Positions 36,344 through 39,873 of a stretch of 39,873 bases of DNA are shown here, one piece after another. The stretch spans positions 1 to 39,873 of the forward strand of contig NZ_PJPV01000052.1 in NCBI RefSeq assembly GCF_002864045.1, in the 5' to 3' direction. The translations under genes were made by a program, and so were the position numbers. The notes under the pieces were generated by a model. That model saw only the letters and a program-made list of their open reading frames with translations. It made no database searches and was not told the DNA's origin. The DNA is from Endozoicomonas acroporae. GTDB taxonomy: Bacteria > Pseudomonadota > Gammaproteobacteria > Pseudomonadales > Endozoicomonadaceae. Numbering within the stretch: the stretch's first letter is position 1; the number at the start of each line of letters is the position of its first letter.

Positions 36344-37342
36344 ATGAACACGCCTACTCAACATCCATACGACCAGCTGACGCCTGACCGGGCACTGGAC
36401 GCCGTTGAGAGCGCAGGATTTCTGAGCGATGCCCGCATTATGGCCCTGAACAGCTATGAAAACCGGGTTTACCAGGTCGGCATTGAGGAAGGTGAACCCC
36501 TGATTGCAAAATTCTACCGCCCCGAACGCTGGTCAAAAGATCAGATTCAGGAGGAGCATCAGTTCACCCTGGATCTCAAGGCGATGGAGTTACCGGTGGT
36601 CGCCCCGATGGCTGACGAAAAAGGCAACACACTGCATGAGTTTGAAGGCTTTCTGTTTGGCCTGTTTCCCCGTCAGGGCGGCCATGCACCGGAACTGGAT
36701 AATCTGGATAACCTGCTGACCCTTGGCCGTACCCTGGGACGCATGCACAAGCTGGGATCAGCCAGTGACTTCCAACACCGCCCGGCGATCAGCTTGCAGC
36801 GATACGGCATCGATAATGTTGAATACCTGCTGGCAAACGACTTTATTCCCGCTTCACTTCTGGAAGCCTACCAGACCCTGACCCGGGACCTGCTCCATCG
36901 CCTGGAACTGATGACGCAACAGCATACGTGGCAAGCCATTCGGGTCCACGGTGATTGCCACAGCGGCAATATTCTCTGGCGGAATGAGGCACCACACTTT
37001 GTTGACTTTGACGATACCTGTATGGCTCCGGCGATTCAGGATCTGTGGATGCTGTTATCCGGAGATCGCCAAGAGCAAACCCTGCAAATGGCCGAGATTC
37101 TGGAAGGTTACACAGAGTTTATGGATTTCAGCCCTTCTGAGCTGAACCTGGTGGAATATTTTCGTACCCTGCGACTGATCAATTACAGCGGCTGGCTGGC
37201 CAAGCGTTGGGATGATCCCGCCTTTCCCATGGCATTTACCTGGTTTAATACCGAACGGTACTGGGCAGAGCATATTCTGGAATTGCGGGAACAACTGGCA
37301 GCCCTGGACGAGCCACCACTTTCCGTCTTTGGACAGGTTTAA
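36344..37342 (+). CDS. srkA: Stress response Ser/Thr protein kinase SrkA (YihE/RdoA)
   Basis: The 332-residue protein has the SrkA layout: NSYENRVYQVG near the N-terminus, the ATP-binding Lys in PLIAKFYRPERWS, the catalytic loop VHGDCHSGNILW and the metal motif FVDFDD. E. coli SrkA counteracts stress-induced death. The ATG follows CGGAGG. It starts about 160 bp after comF on the same strand and converges on dnaB. Confidence 0.93.
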   Translation: MNTPTQHPYDQLTPDRALDAVESAGFLSDARIMALNSYENRVYQVGIEEGEPLIAKFYRPERWSKDQIQEEHQFTLDLKAMELPVVAPMADEKGNTLHEFEGFLFGLFPRQGGHAPELDNLDNLLTLGRTLGRMHKLGSASDFQHRPAISLQRYGIDNVEYLLANDFIPASLLEAYQTLTRDLLHRLELMTQQHTWQAIRVHGDCHSGNILWRNEAPHFVDFDDTCMAPAIQDLWMLLSGDRQEQTLQMAEILEGYTEFMDFSPSELNLVEYFRTLRLINYSGWLAKRWDDPAFPMAFTWFNTERYWAEHILELREQLAALDEPPLSVFGQV

Positions 37343-37387
37343 GCATTGTCCCGAAATAATGACGACATTTTGAACTCGATCTCCGTT

Positions 37388-37422
37388 CATCCTGAGTGCT
37401 GAGCTTGTCGAAGCATCGAAGG
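37388..37422. repeat. Dispersed-repeat-like motif CCTGAG...TTGTCGAAGCATCGAAGG
   Basis: The segment around GCTTGTCGAAGCATCGAAGG matches a type of short intergenic repeat I have seen in unrelated bacterial genomes. It lies between the convergent genes srkA and dnaB. Only one copy is in the window. Confidence 0.4.
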
Positions 37423-37536
37423 GTGATTGGCACAATGCATGAGGCCGGAGTTCACGCCCTTAGACCAATGGCACTGACTTAAGCTTAAAAGCCCAGTAAA
37501 CAGGGGGATTGATAAAGGTTGATAGATTTGAATTTG

Positions 37537-37609
37537 AACCACAAAGGCACAGAGACACAAAGAAAAGACTTCTATTTTCTTCCTTCGTGCTCTTTGTGCC
37601 TTTGTGGTT
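37537..37609. repeat. Hairpin repeat of the CACAAAGGCACAGAG type
   Basis: The left arm AACCACAAAGGCACAGAG and the right arm CTTTGTGCCTTTGTGGTT pair well over their outer part. It sits 6 bp beyond the dnaB stop and is a diverged relative of the hairpin at 9187-9257. It may terminate dnaB and srkA transcripts. Confidence 0.65.
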
Positions 37610-37615
37610 AAAACA

Positions 37616-39016
37616 TCAATCCTCCTCAAACCGGTAAGCATCCGGTGCCAGGTTCTCAAAGCGGGTGAACTGGCCAATAAACGCCAGTCGGCAAGTACCG
37701 ATGGGACCATTACGCTGCTTACCGATAATGATTTCAGCAACTCCCTTGTACTCGGTATCCGGGTTATACACCTCGTCCCGGTAGATAAACATGATCACGT
37801 CGGCGTCCTGCTCGATGGCACCGGATTCACGCAGGTCGGAGTTGACCGGGCGCTTATTGGGTCGCTGCTCAAGAGAACGGTTCAACTGCGACAGGGCAAT
37901 AACAGGAACATTGAACTCCTTGGCAATGGCTTTCAACGATCGGGAGATTTCCGAAATCTCGTTGGTTCGCCCCTCACCAAAACCGGGAATCTGCATCAAC
38001 TGCAGGTAGTCAATCATGATCAGGCCCAGGTCACCGTGTTCCCGCACCACCCGGCGAACCCGTGAGCGCATTTCCGAGGGGCTGATACCCGCCGTATCGT
38101 CAATAAACAGCTTCTTGTCTTTGATGCGCTCAACCGCCGACAACAGTTTTGGCCAGTCTTCTTCTTCCAGCTGACCACTTCTTACCTTAGACTGGTTGAT
38201 CCTGCCCAGAGAAGAGAGCATACGCATCATCAACTGCTCACTGGGCATCTCCAGGCTGAATACCATGACGCCCTTGTCACTGTTCAGCAGGGCGTTTTCC
38301 ACCAGGTTCATGGCAAACGTGGTCTTACCCATGGAGGGACGGGCAGCCACAATGACCATATCGGAAGGCTGCAGACCAGAGGTCATTTCATCCAGATCTT
38401 TAAAGCCGGTGGTGGTACCGGTAATGGCGTTACCGGCATTAAACATCTCATCAATTTTCTTGACGGTGTTTTCAAGAATCTCCCGCACCCCCATCGGGCC
38501 ACCGGTGTTCGGGCGCTCTTCGGCAATATTGAACACCAGCCGTTCGGCTTCATCGAGAATCGCCTGACTGTCTTTCCCTTCCGGATTATAGGCACTATCC
38601 GCAATCTTCTGGCCGGTATTGATCAACTTACGCAATACCGAACGCTCAAAGATAATCTCTGCGTAGGCGCGAATATTCGCCACACTGGGCACACTGCCCG
38701 CCAGCTCCGCCAGGTAAACCAGCCCGCCCACCTCATCCAGCTCACCCCGGTTTTCCAGAATCTCGGCAACCGTCAGAGGATCAAAAGGCTTGCTTTCATT
38801 ACTCAGTGCACTGATGGATGCATAGATACGCCGGTGCCCCGGATTGTAGAAGTCATCCGACGTCAGCTTATCCACCACCCGGTCCAGGGCCTGGTTATCC
38901 AGCATCAGCCCGCCGAGCACGGACTGCTCCGCTTCGATGGAGTGAGGGGGTGTTTTAATGGCAACCGTGGCTTCGTCGATGGGAAGCTCCAGCTCACGGG
39001 GACGTACATCCAGCAT
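37616..39016 (-). CDS. dnaB: Replicative DNA helicase DnaB
   Basis: The 466-residue helicase has an N-terminal domain starting PPHSIEAEQSVLGGLMLDNQ and a RecA-like C-terminal domain with Walker A AARPSMGKTTFAMNL, Walker B LIMIDYLQLM and the late QLNRSLEQRPNKRP. It forms the hexamer that unwinds DNA at the fork. No intein or insertion interrupts it. The frame is open to 39103 from a TTG, but the ATG at 39016 matches the family start. The leader before PPHSIEAEQ is about 22 residues. Confidence 0.97.
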   Translation of the reverse strand: MLDVRPRELELPIDEATVAIKTPPHSIEAEQSVLGGLMLDNQALDRVVDKLTSDDFYNPGHRRIYASISALSNESKPFDPLTVAEILENRGELDEVGGLVYLAELAGSVPSVANIRAYAEIIFERSVLRKLINTGQKIADSAYNPEGKDSQAILDEAERLVFNIAEERPNTGGPMGVREILENTVKKIDEMFNAGNAITGTTTGFKDLDEMTSGLQPSDMVIVAARPSMGKTTFAMNLVENALLNSDKGVMVFSLEMPSEQLMMRMLSSLGRINQSKVRSGQLEEEDWPKLLSAVERIKDKKLFIDDTAGISPSEMRSRVRRVVREHGDLGLIMIDYLQLMQIPGFGEGRTNEISEISRSLKAIAKEFNVPVIALSQLNRSLEQRPNKRPVNSDLRESGAIEQDADVIMFIYRDEVYNPDTEYKGVAEIIIGKQRNGPIGTCRLAFIGQFTRFENLAPDAYRFEED

Positions 39017-39329
39017 AGTGACGATCTGAGAAAAAAGATTAAATGATGATACGAATTCAGGAGGTAAAAATACAGCGACAATATCTTTTATGATCCTGTT
39101 CAAGCCATTGACTTATCAGGTCTGTCGAACAAGACTGCTGTATTTGCTGATTCAGCGGGCAGCCGACTTCAGCGTCATAATAGGGATGTTGCAGGCAACC
39201 CACTGAACAATGACCAGCCAGATCAGCGTTTAACACCTTGCTTTTATCTTCTTACGCCTGCCCCCCAACAAGTTCAGAAGAACCTCCCACATTCAAGTTT
39301 CAAGGCCTGGCACTGACTTCTCAGTTCTG
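39017..39329. other. Intergenic region upstream of dnaB
   Basis: This 313-bp gap contains no supported gene, tRNA or clear terminator. It presumably holds the dnaB promoter, which I could not define. In many gammaproteobacteria rplI lies upstream of dnaB, but here the next gene is an unrelated repeat protein. Confidence 0.4.
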
Positions 39330-39873
39330 TCAGTCTTGTACCTGGCTCATTTCATGGGCTAGTTCCTGCTTAGAAACACTCTGCCTGTTCATTCGTTCTC
39401 TGATTCCCTGAATACTCTGTGATACCGAGTTGATCGCAGCGCTTGCCAGTTCTCTACCACGAGTCAGTGGTTTCATCGCCAGCTTCTGACCAAGCAATCC
39501 CTCCCAGTAACCGGTAATCCATTGATAGGTTGAATAGCCGGCAATCCCCAATCCCAATCCGCCCGCCAGAAGGGAACCTGTAGTAATTCCTCCCACCGTA
39601 GCGGCTGTTGATGCTGTAGCGTCTGTTGACACTGTGGCGGCGGCTGCAGCTGTTGGCTCTTTAGCGGCTGTTGACACACTTTGGTCTGCTTGGCAAAGAA
39701 GCTGATCATAGGAGATAGACCCAAAATTCTTTTTATTGCCATTGACAAAGCTGTTCACCGCCGTGGTGTTGGCAACCGTTCCTCCACTTCCAACAGCCCC
39801 ATCCCCGATGCCGGCACCTGCATCGTCACCCGAGGTTGTGACATGGCTGTTCACCGCCGTGGTGTTGGCAACC
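39330..39873 (-). CDS. C-terminal part of a repeat-containing membrane protein (runs off the right edge)
   Basis: The frame is open to the window end, so the N-terminus is missing; a GTG at 39854 is probably internal. The visible ~180 residues begin with one complete 32-residue repeat starting VANTTAVNSHVTTSG and the start of a second copy (VANTTAVNSFVNG), matched by an exact 96-bp DNA period (39751 and 39847). An Ala/Thr-rich stretch follows (TAAAAATVSTDATASTAATV), then a hydrophobic Gly-rich segment (TTGSLLAGGLGLGIAGYSTY) and a polar helical tail. No family was recognised. Repeat units plus a glycine-rich membrane segment suggest a surface or effector protein, as inference only. Confidence 0.65.
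   Translation of the reverse strand, partial: VANTTAVNSHVTTSGDDAGAGIGDGAVGSGGTVANTTAVNSFVNGNKKNFGSISYDQLLCQADQSVSTAAKEPTAAAAATVSTDATASTAATVGGITTGSLLAGGLGLGIAGYSTYQWITGYWEGLLGQKLAMKPLTRGRELASAAINSVSQSIQGIRERMNRQSVSKQELAHEMSQVQD

Noticed and set aside
37616..39016. Possible intein or insertion in dnaB
   Set aside because: The predicted protein is of normal length and the Walker A region reads through without interruption.

Overview
The window looks like a chromosomal segment of a gammaproteobacterium of the Oceanospirillales/Pseudomonas side, most likely Endozoicomonas or a close relative. This is an inference from gene content and order, not a database match. The housekeeping gene order resembles Pseudomonas as I remember it: ntrC-ntrB / DUF4124 / glnA <> thiI; argA-argE-pit-DUF47 <> CYTH-GspE-like ATPase; comF <> bioB-F-H-C-D followed by long acyl-CoA dehydrogenases. 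Between these conserved blocks lie lineage-specific secreted or effector-like genes and dispersed hairpin repeats, typical of large, repeat-rich Endozoicomonas-type genomes.

Layout. 1-1.7 kb: a 165-bp palindromic repeat, an orphan fimbrial chaperone and a small secreted, probably pilus-related protein. 1.8-7.7 kb: the nitrogen block. ntrBC has its own sigma54-type promoter and a near-consensus NtrC operator; then come a DUF4124 protein and glnA with a textbook sigma54 promoter and upstream NtrC site; thiI diverges from glnA. 9.2-13.7 kb: a hairpin repeat, folA with a terminator, an AT-rich 919-aa membrane/coiled-coil protein of unknown function, and a YccT/DUF2057 protein. 13.7-20.8 kb: argE-argA, pit with its DUF47 partner, a truncated CYTH gene and a GspE/PilB-type ATPase. 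20.8-24.6 kb: an accessory patch with a small secreted protein, a 597-aa unknown and a secreted ricin-type lectin built from two copies of one module. 24.7-30.4 kb: two long acyl-CoA dehydrogenases flanking a DUF3943 protein, a second copy of the 165-bp palindrome and a small membrane protein. The second dehydrogenase has a PsrA-type operator inside its predicted promoter. 30.5-35.3 kb: the compact biotin operon bioB-F-H-C-D, with coupled junctions. 35.4-39.9 kb: comF, the stress kinase srkA, repeat-rich DNA, dnaB, and the C-terminal part of a repeat-containing membrane protein that runs off the right edge.

The main integrated circuits visible are nitrogen control (NtrB/NtrC acting through sigma54 on glnA and on its own operon), fatty-acid control of an acyl-CoA dehydrogenase (PsrA-like operator), and biotin synthesis (an inverted repeat upstream of bioB with BirA-like half-sites but unusual spacing). 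No rRNA, tRNA, CRISPR array, complete insertion sequence or prophage was seen. The least explained items are the 165-bp palindrome family, the duplicated lectin, the 919-aa and 597-aa proteins and the 32-residue repeat protein at the right edge.
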